Shown piece by piece: positions 32,527 through 43,256 of a stretch of 64,000 bases of DNA (the stretch's first letter is position 1; each line of letters opens with the position of its first letter). The notes under the pieces were generated by a model. That model searched no databases and had not been told where the DNA came from. It saw nothing but the letters and a program-made list of their open reading frames with translations. Source of the DNA: Adiantum capillus-veneris (Eukaryota; Streptophyta; Polypodiopsida; Polypodiales; Pteridaceae); assembly GCA_014529385.2 (NCBI GenBank), contig CM043966.1:101992087-102056086 (forward strand), in the 5' to 3' direction. The position numbers and the translations under genes were made by a program.

Positions 32527-33185
32527 TTAAAGAAAATCTTATCTCTCAACCTGTGCTTACACTACCGAATCTCTCAAAGCCATTTGAGGTCCAATGCGAC
32601 GCTTGTGGTGATTGCCTTGGAGCTGTTTTGCTCCAAGAAGGGCACGCCATAGCCTATGAAAGTGGAAGGCTTCACCTTGTTGAGCAAGCTCTAGGCATAT
32701 ATGAGAAGGAACCCTTAGTAGTTCTACATGCTCTAGATTCATGGAAGTACTACCTACTGGTGACTTCTATCATCCTACAAACAGATCACCAAAGCCTTAA
32801 GTACTTCATGATGCAGACCAAGCTCTCCGACAAACAAATGAGGTGGAAAAATTTCCTTTCGCAATTTCATTTTTATATTGCTAACATTGCTGGCAACCAT
32901 AATCAAGTAGCCGATGCACTCTCAAGACGGCTGAGAGTGAATGTGGTATCCATAGAAACTCACAGTTATCTATCCTCTACGATAGATGAGTATGCTATCA
33001 ATCCCGATTTTAGAGATGTGATTTCAATCCTTGCACTAGGGAAGAAGGAAGAACCATTTACCCTACAAGATGGTTATCTTCTCTATGGCAATATACTATG
33101 CGTTACTAACTCACTACATGAGAAAGTCATGTATGAATCTCATGTTTCTCCTTATGGGGACATAGAGGGATTCAGTCTACTCTAA
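32527..33185 (+). pseudogene. pol: RNase H and start of integrase of the Ty3/gypsy element
   Basis: Continues the RT frame: FEVQCDACGDCLGAVLLQEG, AYESGRL, VVLHALDSWKYYLL, TDHQSLKYFMMQTKLSDKQM and VADALSRR are the RNase H landmarks. The integrase N-terminal region starts with HEKVMYESHVSPYGDIEG, ending in a TAA at 33183-33185. No second RNase H is present, unlike the Tat elements. Confidence 0.88.
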
Positions 33186-33409
33186 AAAGGGACAGAAACA
33201 TATTTCTATTGGCCTGCCACAAAAGCAAACATACAAGAGTATGTTTCAAAATGTGTGGTATGCCAAAAGACAAAGTTTGATAGAGGAAAGCAACCTGGAT
33301 TGCTTCAACCTTTGCCAATTCCTAATTCACCATGGAAGATCAAATCCATTGATTTCCCATGGGAATAAAGAAATATGGACGATAGTAGACAGGTTTAGCA
33401 AACAAGCAC
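33186..33409 (+). pseudogene. pol: integrase fragment, truncated
   Basis: In frame after the stop: YFYWPATKANIQEYVSKCVV with CVVCQKTK, the C..C half of the zinc finger, then GLLQPLPIPNSPWKIKSIDF and, after another stop and slip, TIVDRFSKQA. At 33410 it passes abruptly into TGTGAGACGGG, the edge of another LTR. The catalytic core is missing and I find no continuation in the window. Confidence 0.75.
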
Positions 33410-34326
33410 TGTGAGACGGGTGTCTAACCTCACGCTTATCTTATTACAGACATAGCATGAACCACGAGTATAATTGTCAATCCATGGGACAAAGCTGACT
33501 CGACTAGTGCATAAAGGATACAAGAGGTTGTCAATATCCTAGAAAACAACAAACAACTCGAGCCTAACTCAGGCTACACTCGAGCGACTGAAATCACCAA
33601 AAGCCAGTCGCTCATCCGCGAACAAATCACATCCCTTATAGCATCAAATGACATCCAAATGTAATGAAACTTCTAGGACATGTCTATAAGACCTAAGAAC
33701 ACATGCTTATGGTCTCAAATCCCACTTTAGGTCAAGTGAAAAAATCGCGATTATTAACAACAGTGGATTTTTGACCTAGTCGTTTTCGACCCAGAATGCT
33801 TCTAAATGTTTAGCAATGATGCCCCAATACCCCGCCTATGCTTAGTTTTTTATTTTGAAGTACAAATTCCTACTTTTGATGAAATTAATTAGGCCACGGG
33901 TCGCCGACGCCAAAAGCTATGAAATCCTATGAAGTGCTTACGTCAATGCATAGAGCTCTTACCTGTGGTTGCAAACGCAACAGACGCGACTACAATGTGA
34001 CAACCGGGGAGGGAGTCGGAAGCACGAGAAGGAGAAAAGTGAGCGTCTTTAGCTCACACTGTGTATTTTATTATCCAAAAACTTTATAATAACTTACAAA
34101 AATTGGCTTTAATACCTTAGCCAAGGTTTTTGATGGTCAAAACTAATAGTCTAGTAGCTCTAACTAAAGATAGGTTGATACAATCTGGAATCTTGTAGCC
34201 TCAGCTCATTGATTACAAAGTTTATCTGGAAAATAGGAGTTAAAATATTCCCGATTTATCAAAATAATATTTGTTTTCACAATGGGAGCTCCAAAAAATG
34301 GTGTCTGGGTTAGCTTGTTGTTAACA
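33410..34326 (-). repeat. LTR (917 bp) on the minus strand, probable 3' LTR
   Basis: Read on the minus strand it begins TGTTAACAAC directly after a G-rich purine tract and ends CGTCTCACA, where it abuts the broken integrase at 33409. TG...CA ends and the purine tract define it. I find no second copy by eye. Confidence 0.65.
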
Positions 34327-34343
34327 TTCCCCCCCTCCTCGCC
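34327..34343 (-). other. polypurine tract on the minus strand
   Basis: GGCGAGGAGGGGGGGAA on the minus strand, directly before the TGTTAACA start of the LTR: the classical plus-strand primer position. Confidence 0.75.
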
Positions 34344-34707
34344 TGTGTCATCCCTTGACATAGCTTTATGGGCTGAAATAATCGTCTTGTTGACGGCTGG
34401 CGAGGTGATCTTTAAGTGCATGGAGTGCCTTCTCATATCTGATCTTTCTTTCTTTGTCTGGAACCTGCAAAAATTGCATAGTGACTCTGTTCTTAAGCTT
34501 GATGGATGAGTAGCCTACGAATCTGGAAGTTAGTTTGCTGATCACTAGCCCAAAAATCTTCGTTCACCAAGTGAAAAACCCTGTGTAAAATGCTTCCTCA
34601 AATGCCAACATATTATGAGATGGAAAGAACATGCAGTGGGCATAGAAGACATAAAGGACTTCTTCGGAAGGTTGGCCACTTAGGTCGTAGCATATACCTT
34701 TATTTTC

Positions 34708-35926
34708 CTAGAGGAAAGACATCCACAGGGATCCTACTAGCTCTGTCTCATGAAAAACTTCAATGCATGTGAGCAGCATCCGGAATATTTTGTAGAGCAT
34801 AGCACAAGAGAGATCAGGGAGAATTTTGAAGAATGCCATGGTGATCGTTAGGGTTTTCACCATGTATTCCGTTGTCGGCGTTCCCTTTTCTAGAGCTTGC
34901 AATCTCCGATAATTTATCCATGTAGGCTACTTCTTTCTCATTGCTTCATGTACCTGCCATGTCCTTACTCTTGGTGCACGACAAAAGGTTGGGTCTTTTT
35001 GAAGTGCCGTAGGTGCTCTTGTGAATAGAATCAAGTATCTAGGATTCTTGTTCAGCTAGCTCTTTCTCCACTTGGGGTGGATTTCATCCGTGCCTTCTAT
35101 TTTCATGTCTTTATATAGTCGTTTCTTAACCTATAGCAGCTCTACCTTGATCAACGAATATGGCAGTGTTTTTTGATTTGGTTGGGAGTGAGTTGAGTAA
35201 CATTGACAGAATGAAGAAATCTCAACTCCCAATCCATCGGTGCTTTCCATTGCTCATCCATCTCCTGGGAAACCTTCTCCTTAAGTGTACCTTCTTCAGC
35301 TTTTGACAACTGGATGATTGGCACTTCATCGGCTTCTATTAGTGGTACCTGAAAGTCATCTTCTCCACCTAGCCCTTCTATCGGTTGTGTTTCCATCTCA
35401 GCGAAAGAGACTGGGGGAATATCAATGTGGGGTTGTTCTGATGTACCTAGTTCTTTTTGTGTCTCTTGTTGTGCATCTCGCAGTAGCTGATTAACTCTCT
35501 TGAGATCTGCTATCTCCTTGAACATCTCTTCTTCTCTTTGTACCCGCATTAATGCAAGTTCTGTGCGTTGTGATTTCTCTAGCTTGAGATCTTTATTCTT
35601 TTTCTCACTTTGTCTCTACCTTTGATCGAGGCAAATGCGGGATTTTCTCTTATCTGTCACAAGAAGGTTGCTTGATGGTTGATCCTCTGATTTTAATATT
35701 GCAATGAAGTGTTTGATATATCTAGCTTCACTTGGATCTTTTGAACTAATAGAGTGGTAGTTAATAGTTCGTTGGTGACCTCTGTCAGTTGTTCGTCTTT
35801 GGTTTTACAGGTATCTGTTAACTTTGTGAGAAGTTCACCTAGCTCTTCCATTTCCTTTTGTTGCCTTTCTCTGGCCAGCTGGTGTTGTTCAGCTTCAGCT
35901 TTCAACTCTTGGATTTGTCTTTGCAA
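34708..35926 (-). pseudogene. coiled-coil C-terminal part of an unrecognised retroelement protein
   Basis: Minus-strand frames at 35693-35926 (MQRQIQELKAEAEQHQLARE, KEMEELGELLTKLTDTCKTK) and 35151-35549 (MFKEIADLKRVNQLLRDAQQ) form heptad-rich coiled coils; an acidic stretch (IEADEVPIIQLSKAEEG) and WKAPMDWELRFLHSVN follow. A further piece at 34708-34902 (TEYMVKTLTITMAFFKILPD) lies 365 bases from the purine tract. Stops and slips separate the parts. The composition suggests a structural or gag-like protein. I cannot name a family. Confidence 0.45.
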
Positions 35927-36116
35927 ATCACTGATGACATTCTGTCCTCTAGTTCTTCTTGTAGGGCATCTATCACCATCTCCAACTCTCTAGCCTTAAC
36001 ACTGTGGCTAAGTGTTGCTGATCGCATTTTCTCCGTTATCTCCTACATCTGCTTTGCATATACATTACTTGGAGAATCACTTCATCATTTTTTTGCCAAT
36101 CGTCAATTCTTGTGAC

Positions 36117-37212
36117 CTACCTAGAGGTTTCGGTAGTCTCTATGTGTGGCTCCTTGGGTGGGACTATGGCAGTTACTAGTTGCGGTGGGGCTTCTACCTT
36201 TCTTTGGGGTTGTGTGGTTGCTTCGGTCGTTTCCTGTTGGGTGGTGGTAGATGGTGTGGCCTCTGTTTCTTGTGCCTTTGGTTGCTCAAAACTTGTTGCC
36301 TCGTTTGGTTCAGGACTTTCTGCTCTTTCTGGTTCTGGCTCCTTTGCTTTGCCTTGCACGGCAGTAGTTGTTGCTTGTTGTTCATATCCTGCTGCATCCT
36401 GTGGTTCAGGCTCCTTTTCCTTGGTTTTCTCTCCCTCTATGGGTCTATCTATTGGTGATGGAGGAGGTCTTTGCATGGGGTGGTCACGTTGTTCCATAGG
36501 CAGGTGACGATGGTCTGGGAGACATATCACTTTGTTTGTGCTGGGTCTCTTCCAATGTTGTTACCCCTTTTGCTTGCCTCTGCAACTCCGCCACATCTTC
36601 CCTTGATTTTCTTTCTACTTCTTGAGCTTCTTTTTGCTTCAAGGCTTTTGCTTCCTGGTACATGCATTCAAGAGAATCCTTGGAATCTTCTGGTTCCTTC
36701 CTGGCAGGATTCTTGGTTTGGGGGCCTTTCATATCCCTTGGAACCCATCGTGTTGGGTCCTCTCCTACAGCTTGGCGGCTTCTTTCATAGGTCTCTTTTT
36801 CCCATTCAAACCTTGCTTTATTTTGTTGTGGTTATCCTTGATGTGCATCCACTGCCTTCTTCTTCATCTCATCTCTTCTGGATCTCTTCTCTTCATTATT
36901 TGAGCTTTCGTTGCTATGTGCTTCATGAGAGCTTTCTTTGAACTCCTCATCAGATTTGTAAACTCTTTTTGTCAACCTTGTGGTTCTTAGAGATGGTTGT
37001 GCTGACACCATCCATGTGTTTTGATATGGGGCAGGTGGCAAATTGTCTGCCATGCCAATAGCATGGTATTCTATTCTTGCGAGTATCTCAGGTGCTCCCA
37101 GATAGGTTTTCTTGCCCTCTTTTTTGGTATCCTTTAGCGTGGATAGCACATACTGTGTGTGATCGATGGGTTGCCTGGTTGTCAACTTTAACGCTTGTGT
37201 AAATGTAATCAC
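36117..37212 (-). pseudogene. central Pro/Glu/Thr-rich part of the same unrecognised protein
   Basis: Minus-strand frames: 36832-37212 (LGAPEILARIEYHAIGMADN, LPPAPYQNTWMVSAQPSLRT, then an acidic and Lys/Arg-rich tail), 36484-36732 (coiled coil KQKEAQEVERKSREDVAELQ) and 36117-36530 (many Glu, Pro and Thr, for example EKEPEPQDAAGYEQQATTTA). It reads as a disordered linker between the conserved N-terminal part and the coiled coils. Confidence 0.4.
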
Positions 37213-37281
37213 AACTACATGATTGGGTGTTGTGTACCTTGGTGGTCTCTTTCCGGGAAAGTGGAAGTGTTGATGATATAA

Positions 37282-37860
37282 TCATGCTGGTTCTTCCACT
37301 TGCTTCTCAATGATATTAGCAAAGGTTGCCGCAACGGTTTCCTTGGTGAAGGTACCTGCTATCTTTTTGTCTTTAACTCTCATCATCATTCCTTCTGTTG
37401 GCAACTTGAGATATTCAGCCCCCACTATTTCTTTCATAATTACCACTTCTACTTTCTGCCCCTGTTGGTAAGTAATCTCGATTGTTCCATCTTCCTTGAT
37501 TGTGGACAGGAGCTCATAATTCTGAAAATCTACACCACATGGCTCTTGATGGTAGAATTCTCTGAGTCCAAACCTTCTCTTGGCTTCTTTCATTTCGGGC
37601 TTTTCCACCACATCATAGACCTCTTTTGGCAGAATTTGTAGCTCTATCGGATGTCCTTGTTTACTTTTAAATCTACCTGTGAAAACCGCTGTACTGTTTT
37701 GATCAAGCCGTTCTCTGGATAGGTACGTTGCTTCGGCCATCTTTACTAAACTAGGTCTAGTTGGTAGGGTGGCAACTCTTGCAGCTTCTCCTTTTGATAG
37801 ACCCTCTTCTTGGCCTTTTTTGCAGCTTACATGGCTCCTGTTAGGTGAATAGAGTGCCAA
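37282..37860 (-). pseudogene. N-terminal part of the same unrecognised protein
   Basis: A 192-codon minus-strand frame with MAEATYLSRERLDQNSTAVF, HPIELQILPKEVYDVVEKPE, RRFGLREFYHQEPCGVDFQN and GQKVEVVIMKEIVGAEYLKL. The mix of aromatic, basic and acidic residues is clearly protein-like. Internal methionines leave the start uncertain. With the parts down to 34708 it would form a protein of around 900-1,000 residues ending just before an LTR, so it is probably the product of a non-autonomous LTR retrotransposon. I see no reverse transcriptase, protease or zinc knuckle here. Confidence 0.5.
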
Positions 37861-39980
37861 AGTTAGAAAATCTGGCAGATTCTACTCTGAAATGCCCTTC
37901 AATCTGAATTTCTGACAAATTGAGTCCAATTTGCTTCAAATCAATTTTTGAACATGCAGACATACATAAAAACATGTAAAGATCAAAATCATGAAGTCCA
38001 AGCAAAAATTTGCAACAAAAGTAAATAATCGTGATTATTTACAGCTGATGGATTCTTTTCAACTTCTTACAATTTTGGCATCATAGGCTTGAAATATATA
38101 TCAAATAGATATTCTGAGTGAAATATGGGTTCATTTGAGTGCATGGGGTGACAATGGTGCCAGATTTCGGCTTTTCGTCTCTGAAACAGTAGATATAAAG
38201 GAATTTTGAGATTTTGAGCTCCAAAATTGTTCAAACTTGGTAAGTGGGCTTATGATATCATGTGCTTTGGTCCCATGATGTCAAAGTTGTAATTTTCCCC
38301 CATCTTGGCCAAAAAGTAAATAATCACGATTATTAACTTTCTCATCAATATAGACATTTTTTGAAGCAACTTGGTTCTAGGCATGATGTAGACTGTGTGT
38401 GTGAGATTTGAGGTGATTTGGATCAAACAATGTGACTTGTAACTCAGAAATTGGTTTGAAAGGACTTCTTTGCATTTTTTGGCAATTTTCCAAGTTACCA
38501 TTGATCAATTTGGCTCATACTTGAAATGTCGCATATAATAAGTGTGTACAAGTGATAGGTGAAGTGATGGTATCATTTTCAAGCCAAAATATTGCAAAAG
38601 TAAATAATCGTGATTATTTATAGCAGTCAACTTTTTCTTGCAAAACTTGAGAATTTTGACCTGAACATATTCTATACACCTAAAACAAGTCCTAGATTGA
38701 ATTTGGTAAAGTTTTGCGCTATCGGCATCACTTCGTGCTTGTCGACTCTGGATTCACCGATTTTTGTTACTAGATGGCCTGTGGAGTTGGTTAGTCACTT
38801 TTGAGGCTATGGACTTGTCCGCTACATAGTTCTGAAGCAACTAATCCAATTTTGGCCCATTTGGAGTCAGTTTGACCTCGTACATCAATTTTGACGCTTT
38901 GTAGCCTTCAAGCTATTTTCTTCTTTCCAAGGGCTTGGCTTGATTGATTTTATGAAACTAACCATATACAATATTGTATATAGACCTAGTCTATAAGCTG
39001 TCCGTGGAGTTAGAATCCAATTCTGTCATCTACCAAAAACTTAGCTTTTCTACTTGGGACCCCCCTTGACCCCTGTCGAATGTTCAACTGTTGATGTAGA
39101 AGTGTTATATACTCTAGAAGTATGCTACAGTTCAAGTCTTGTAGGGTTTGGTTGAGATGACAAGCCGCTATGGTCAAGTTTTGGTCGTAAGTCTTCGTGC
39201 ATTGCTCAGATTCTAGGGTTTCTTTCGAGGGTTTAGACTAGCTACCGGCCATATAGAATGGATCATTGATAAGTATAGAACTTACCCCTCGTGTCTCGTG
39301 TGAGAAGGTGCTGTAAACAGGCGACTGTGAACTCCAAAAAATGCACGCGAAGAAGGTCGAAAAGCTCTCTCTCCAAAGGAGACAAATAGAAATGAGGTGA
39401 TTTTAGCCTACCTTGGGTATCTATACTTGGACTTCCCAAACCATTTTCCCCTAAATCCTTTGCTAGTCCTACTAGGACATGATATCTAGGTTAGAGTCAA
39501 AAATTTCCCCAATCAAATTCCTGTAGCTCATTCTGCAAAAAATTGGCAAAAGTAGGTCAGGCCGCCTAGTTTAGGATTCCCGCTTTCATCTGCCAATTTG
39601 ATTGAATTTTTTTGGATATGTCTGCCTTGTCCTTCTAATCATCAGTGTATCTTTAATTTTTCCATCTGAGCTCAATTGTTATTTATTATTAATTTTTGAC
39701 CTGTTTATTGAAAATCAAAGAAAATAACAAAATGCACTAAAAAGCAAAGTGAAAATCCAATAATTGAGAAAATCCATTGAAAAACACAGATTTGTTGTTT
39801 TTTGCTCGATTTCTCCATTTTTGAGTCCCAATATTGAAAACATGATGAAAAAGACTAATTTTTAATGATTTTCTCGTAGTATGTACACTATTTACACTCA
39901 TCGGGGAGATGTTATCAGTTAAATTCCCCTGTTGATTATTTATAAGGGCATTATTAGGTAATTTTGTAAAAAATCCCACG
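37861..39980. other. non-coding region with periodic palindromes, possible 5' LTR or leader
   Basis: No coding region. Three palindromes TAAATAATCGTGATTATTTA or close variants at 38022, 38317 and 38601, about 290 bases apart. A shorter relative (AATCGCGATT) is in the LTR at 33743. Position upstream of the minus-strand protein would fit an LTR or leader, but no repeat partner was found. Confidence 0.4.
38022..38620. repeat. three near-identical 20-bp palindromes spaced about 290 bp
   Basis: At 38022-38041, 38317-38335 and 38601-38620, each preceded by AAAAG. Arms TAAATAATC/GATTATTTA with a two-base centre. They may mark degenerate tandem repeats or protein-binding sites. Confidence 0.75.
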
Positions 39981-40329
39981 TTAACATCAAACTTTTTCCT
40001 CTCTCTTCAAACCTTGTCCTTAATTACTTAGTTCCCTTCCATGCCGCCTAGATGGCATACTCCGGAACGACTGTGTGCATGGGTTGAACAATCATGTCTA
40101 TGCATAGCCTTGGTTGGCTCTACCATGCTTTGAAGATAAATGCAATAAAAACCATTATGTTGTGCAAGAGTTGGGTCTTGAGTAAGTAACTCAAGGGTTT
40201 CTGATGTCAAGGTTTTTTGATGCTTCCAAAGAGCAAATCTTGTAGCTTATGTGCTCTTTGCTTGATTGTACCATCAGGATGCTTTGGCATGCTGATTTCT
40301 TGAGCTGTTGGAATCAATAATGACTATTG

Positions 40330-41370
40330 TCAAGATTTTACTCGCCATTGATATCTTGGTTTGCTTTGTGCAGAATGGTGTGGTGGAGTCTTTTGAGACT
40401 TAACTCTCCATTGCGGAGAAGATAAGTGTTCTTTCTTCTTCCAAATCCATTTTGTGTTAGATTCCCTGCTCAGAGATGCTCCTCTTTGTTTTTTGAACCT
40501 TGGAACCGTCTTTGGTACTGTCGATGATATTTTGGGCACCCACTCAGTCCATTCAAAGTGTGTAATGAAGCTGTACATGGTTTGAAATTATAGCGTATGT
40601 AAATGAACCGTCTATAATATCCACAATGTCTCATGAAGGCTTGAACCCCTTGACTGTTGTCGGTCTAAGGAAATCAGCAATAGCAAGAATTTTTTATCTA
40701 TATCAGTAGTTATACCATTTTTAGACACTATATGTCCAAGAATTTTTCCTCTCCTTCCCATGAATGTGCAGTTTTTAGGATTTAAGCAAATCCTATAAAG
40801 TCTACATTTTTTTGAATACCAAGTTTGAGGTGTTTAAAGTGATCAACCCGGATTGATGAATGTACGTATAGATTATACATATATACTTACAAGAGATTCT
40901 TTAAAAGCATGGTTCATCAATCTTTGGAAGGTGGCAGGAGCGTTAGTTAACCCAAAAGCCATAACCCGATAGGCAAAAATACCCCATTCGGTTGCAAAGG
41001 TAATTTTATGTTGATCCTTGGGATCAACCAACAATTGATTGTATCCCAAAAAGCCATCTAAAAAGCTGTAAGATTATTTTCCTGCAACTCGTTCTAAAAC
41101 ATGATCAGTGATTGGAAGAGGAAAGTTATCTCTAATGGTAGCTGCATTCACTTTCTTGAGATTGACATACAGCCATAGTTTTCCATTTTTTTTGGGTACT
41201 ACCACAATTGGAGAAACCCAATATGTGTGCTAAATTTCATAAATGAATTCAGCCTCCTTTAGATTTTCAATCTCTTCTTTAATCTTCCTCGCAAATGTTT
41301 CATTATATGTGTATGGCCTTTGTCTACTTGGTTTCACATCGTCTCTCATGGGTATAGTATGTTAGCAAAT
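40330..41370 (-). pseudogene. pol: reverse transcriptase of a minus-strand Ty3/gypsy element (decayed)
   Basis: Minus-strand pieces in order: MRDDVKPSRQRPYTYNETFA (about 41350), ARKIKEEIENLKEAEFIY, YWVSPIVVVPKKNGK, NLKKVNAATIRDNFPLPITD, FLDGFLGYNQLLVDPKDQHK, ITFATEWGIFAYRVMAFGLT and NAPATFQRLMNH. The region that should hold the catalytic DD (about 40830-40890) is too damaged to read. A last piece YSFITHFEWTEW at about 40550 is the end of the RT connection region. RNase H and integrase are not found. Several stops and shifts. Confidence 0.8.
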
Positions 41371-41559
41371 TTTTAGATCAACACCTTTGAGATCCTTATA
41401 AGACCAAGCAAAGTTATCTTGATATCCTTTCAATAAGATTAACAAAAGCTCTTCTTCTTATTCTGTCAGGTCGTTAGCAATGTAGGCAGGTCTAGGCTCT
41501 TCTCTTGGTTCATCCAGATCTATCTTTTTTGCGTTTTCAGGTCCTTCGTAGGACTCACC

Positions 41560-42201
41560 CTATTTTCGTAGTTCCCTAAGAGGTTGTTTGACTATAATTT
41601 TACAATCTTGGAGAGTATATTTCTTGTAACGGGATGGAACATTCATTACATCTTTACCATCCTCCTCAGTGGTTTCCATTTCAGTTGTATATATCTCCTT
41701 TAGAGCTTTTTCTAGATTTTGATATTTCTTTTTCCGATCAACTCGTGTCATGGTCGAATTCTTGTCCTAGTGTTTAGGTTTTGCTTGAGTTTTTTTCGCG
41801 TTTTTCTCAATGTTTTGTATTTCATGTTCTTTGTTTAGAGGATATCTACCAGTGATTTTGTCCTTGACACAATCATGTGCATCTATCTGCATCAAGAACT
41901 GTGCTCTACTAGAAACTAATGGCATAGGTCGAGCTTTCAAGTTTCTTTTGTCTCTTTTTCTTTTATACCATTTATGTCTTCTCGGTTTCTAGTTTGGAAA
42001 GTCAAAAAGCGTTTCCTCTCCTCCTTTCATAAGCAGTTTAGCTCTCAAATGTTCTTTTTTGGACCCCGAATCATATGAGGTAGTTGAATGTTCCTCTAAG
42101 TCATCTGTTGCATCATAGTAGAGGTCTAAAAAGACTTGTTGAGCTTTCATTAAGTCCTTGGATTCATGAATTTCATCTTCAATGTGGAGGGGTGAGATCA
42201 T
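41560..42201 (-). pseudogene. pol: protease-RT linker, minus-strand Ty3/gypsy element
   Basis: Frames at 41989-42201 (DEIHESKDLMKAQQVFLDLY, YDATDDLEEHSTT) and 41560-41751 (YKKYTLQDCKIIVKQPLREL). Acidic stretches like this lie between protease and RT in plant Ty3/gypsy elements. Broken by stops. Confidence 0.5.
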
Positions 42202-42291
42202 TTGTATGGGAATTATGTAATAGACATCCTAAAATTGAGTAGGCAATTTGTATGGGAATTATGTAATAGACATCCTAAAATTGAGTAGGCA
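42201..42291. repeat. tandem duplication, 46-bp unit
   Basis: TTTGTATGGGAATTATGTAA starts at 42201 and 42247; the two units are identical through GAGTAGGCA. Confidence 0.93.
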
Positions 42292-42391
42292 TAGACGTAT
42301 TTATGCATACATCCATTTGCTAAGATTTGAGTCCACTCACATGGCTCAAACAAGTGCTCTGGAAAGTGTTCAGGTACATAGGCTTCATCTG

Positions 42392-42669
42392 TGCAATCCC
42401 TTTCTAAGATACATTCTTCTCATTTTAAGCTCCCGTTTTCTAAGGCTCCACACTTCCAAATAAGAGTGTCTTTGTTCAACCAAGAATGAAGCTTCGTTCC
42501 AACCGAAGAGATTGAATCAAATTCTTGTATGCAATCCCTTTCTAAGATACATTCTTCTTATTTTAAGCTCCCGTTTTCTAAGGCTCCACGCGTCCAAATA
42601 AGAGTGTCTTTGGTTAACCAAGAATGAAGCTTAGTTCCACAGCCGAAGAGATTGAATCAAATTTTTGTG
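42392..42669. repeat. tandem duplication, 138-bp unit
   Basis: TGCAATCCCTTTCTAAGATA starts at 42392 and 42530; units about 95 percent identical. It expands the coding remnant between protease and linker. Confidence 0.92.
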
Positions 42670-42705
42670 TGGGTGTTTTCATGACATCTCTATAAGTGTG
42701 AACTT

Positions 42706-43256
42706 TTAGGTTAACCCATGCTTCAAGTATAGATAATTGTTTTCCCAATCCTGAATGAGTTGTACTTGTCGCATGAAAGGTCTTCCCAAGATGATTTCAT
42801 AATTGATTTTTTTCCCAAAGTCTACTATGAAAAAAGTGTGTTGATATTCAATCCCACAAGAATTAGCTATCACTTTTTCAAGTAGTCCTAAGGGTCTTTC
42901 AATGTGTCCATCGGCCAATTGCAATTTCATGCGAGTTTGTCTAATGGCTAGTTGTCCCCAGGAGTCCCATACTACTTTTGTGGCTATGGATTCACTATCC
43001 AGTATTGCCATGGTTTCTATGTCGTTATATTTCACCAGAAGGGTGGTGTTTCCTTATTCCCCTTCGTAGTATTCTCCGACTTTGTTAATTGGAATCCCTT
43101 TGTTGTTCATTTCATGTTTCAATTTTTCCAATTTTTTTGCTATTAGCCCTGTTATTTCCGCCTTCTCTAGAGTTTGTTGTAGATTATTCCATAAAGATGG
43201 CCTAATTTTTAGCAGTTCTCCTAAAGTAAGTGTGCATTGGATGGGTGTAGACATGA
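42706..43256 (-). pseudogene. pro: aspartic protease, minus-strand Ty3/gypsy element, active site lost
   Basis: TPIQCTLTLGELLKIRPSLW (from 43252) leads into KVGEYYEGE, then AILDSESIATKVVWDSWGQL, LADGHIERPLGLLEKV and YEIILGRPFMR. The usual active site D-[ST]-G followed by two or three small residues reads D-S-E-S here, so the Gly is missing, probably by a short deletion. ILGRPF and LADG confirm the retropepsin family. A stop (TAA on the minus strand) lies between the first part and the core. Confidence 0.75.

Larger units (their letters stand above)
27070..33409 (+). mobile_element. Ty3/gypsy retrotransposon, 3' part lost
   Basis: LTR, tRNA-Met primer site, gag remnants, RT, RNase H and the start of integrase in order on the + strand. 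Integrase stops abruptly at 33409, where another LTR begins. A 1.3-kb TTAA-flanked DNA element interrupts it at 31231-32526. RT motifs (FNRIDLKTGYHQIRI, GLTNAPATFNRLME) place it in Ty3/gypsy and away from the two Tat elements of this window. There is a single RNase H. Confidence 0.85.

Noticed and set aside
36112-36941. Plus-strand frames rich in Cys, Phe, Leu and Ser opposite the coiled-coil region
   Set aside because: They are shadows of the minus-strand Glu/Pro/Lys-rich frames, whose composition and order are far more protein-like.
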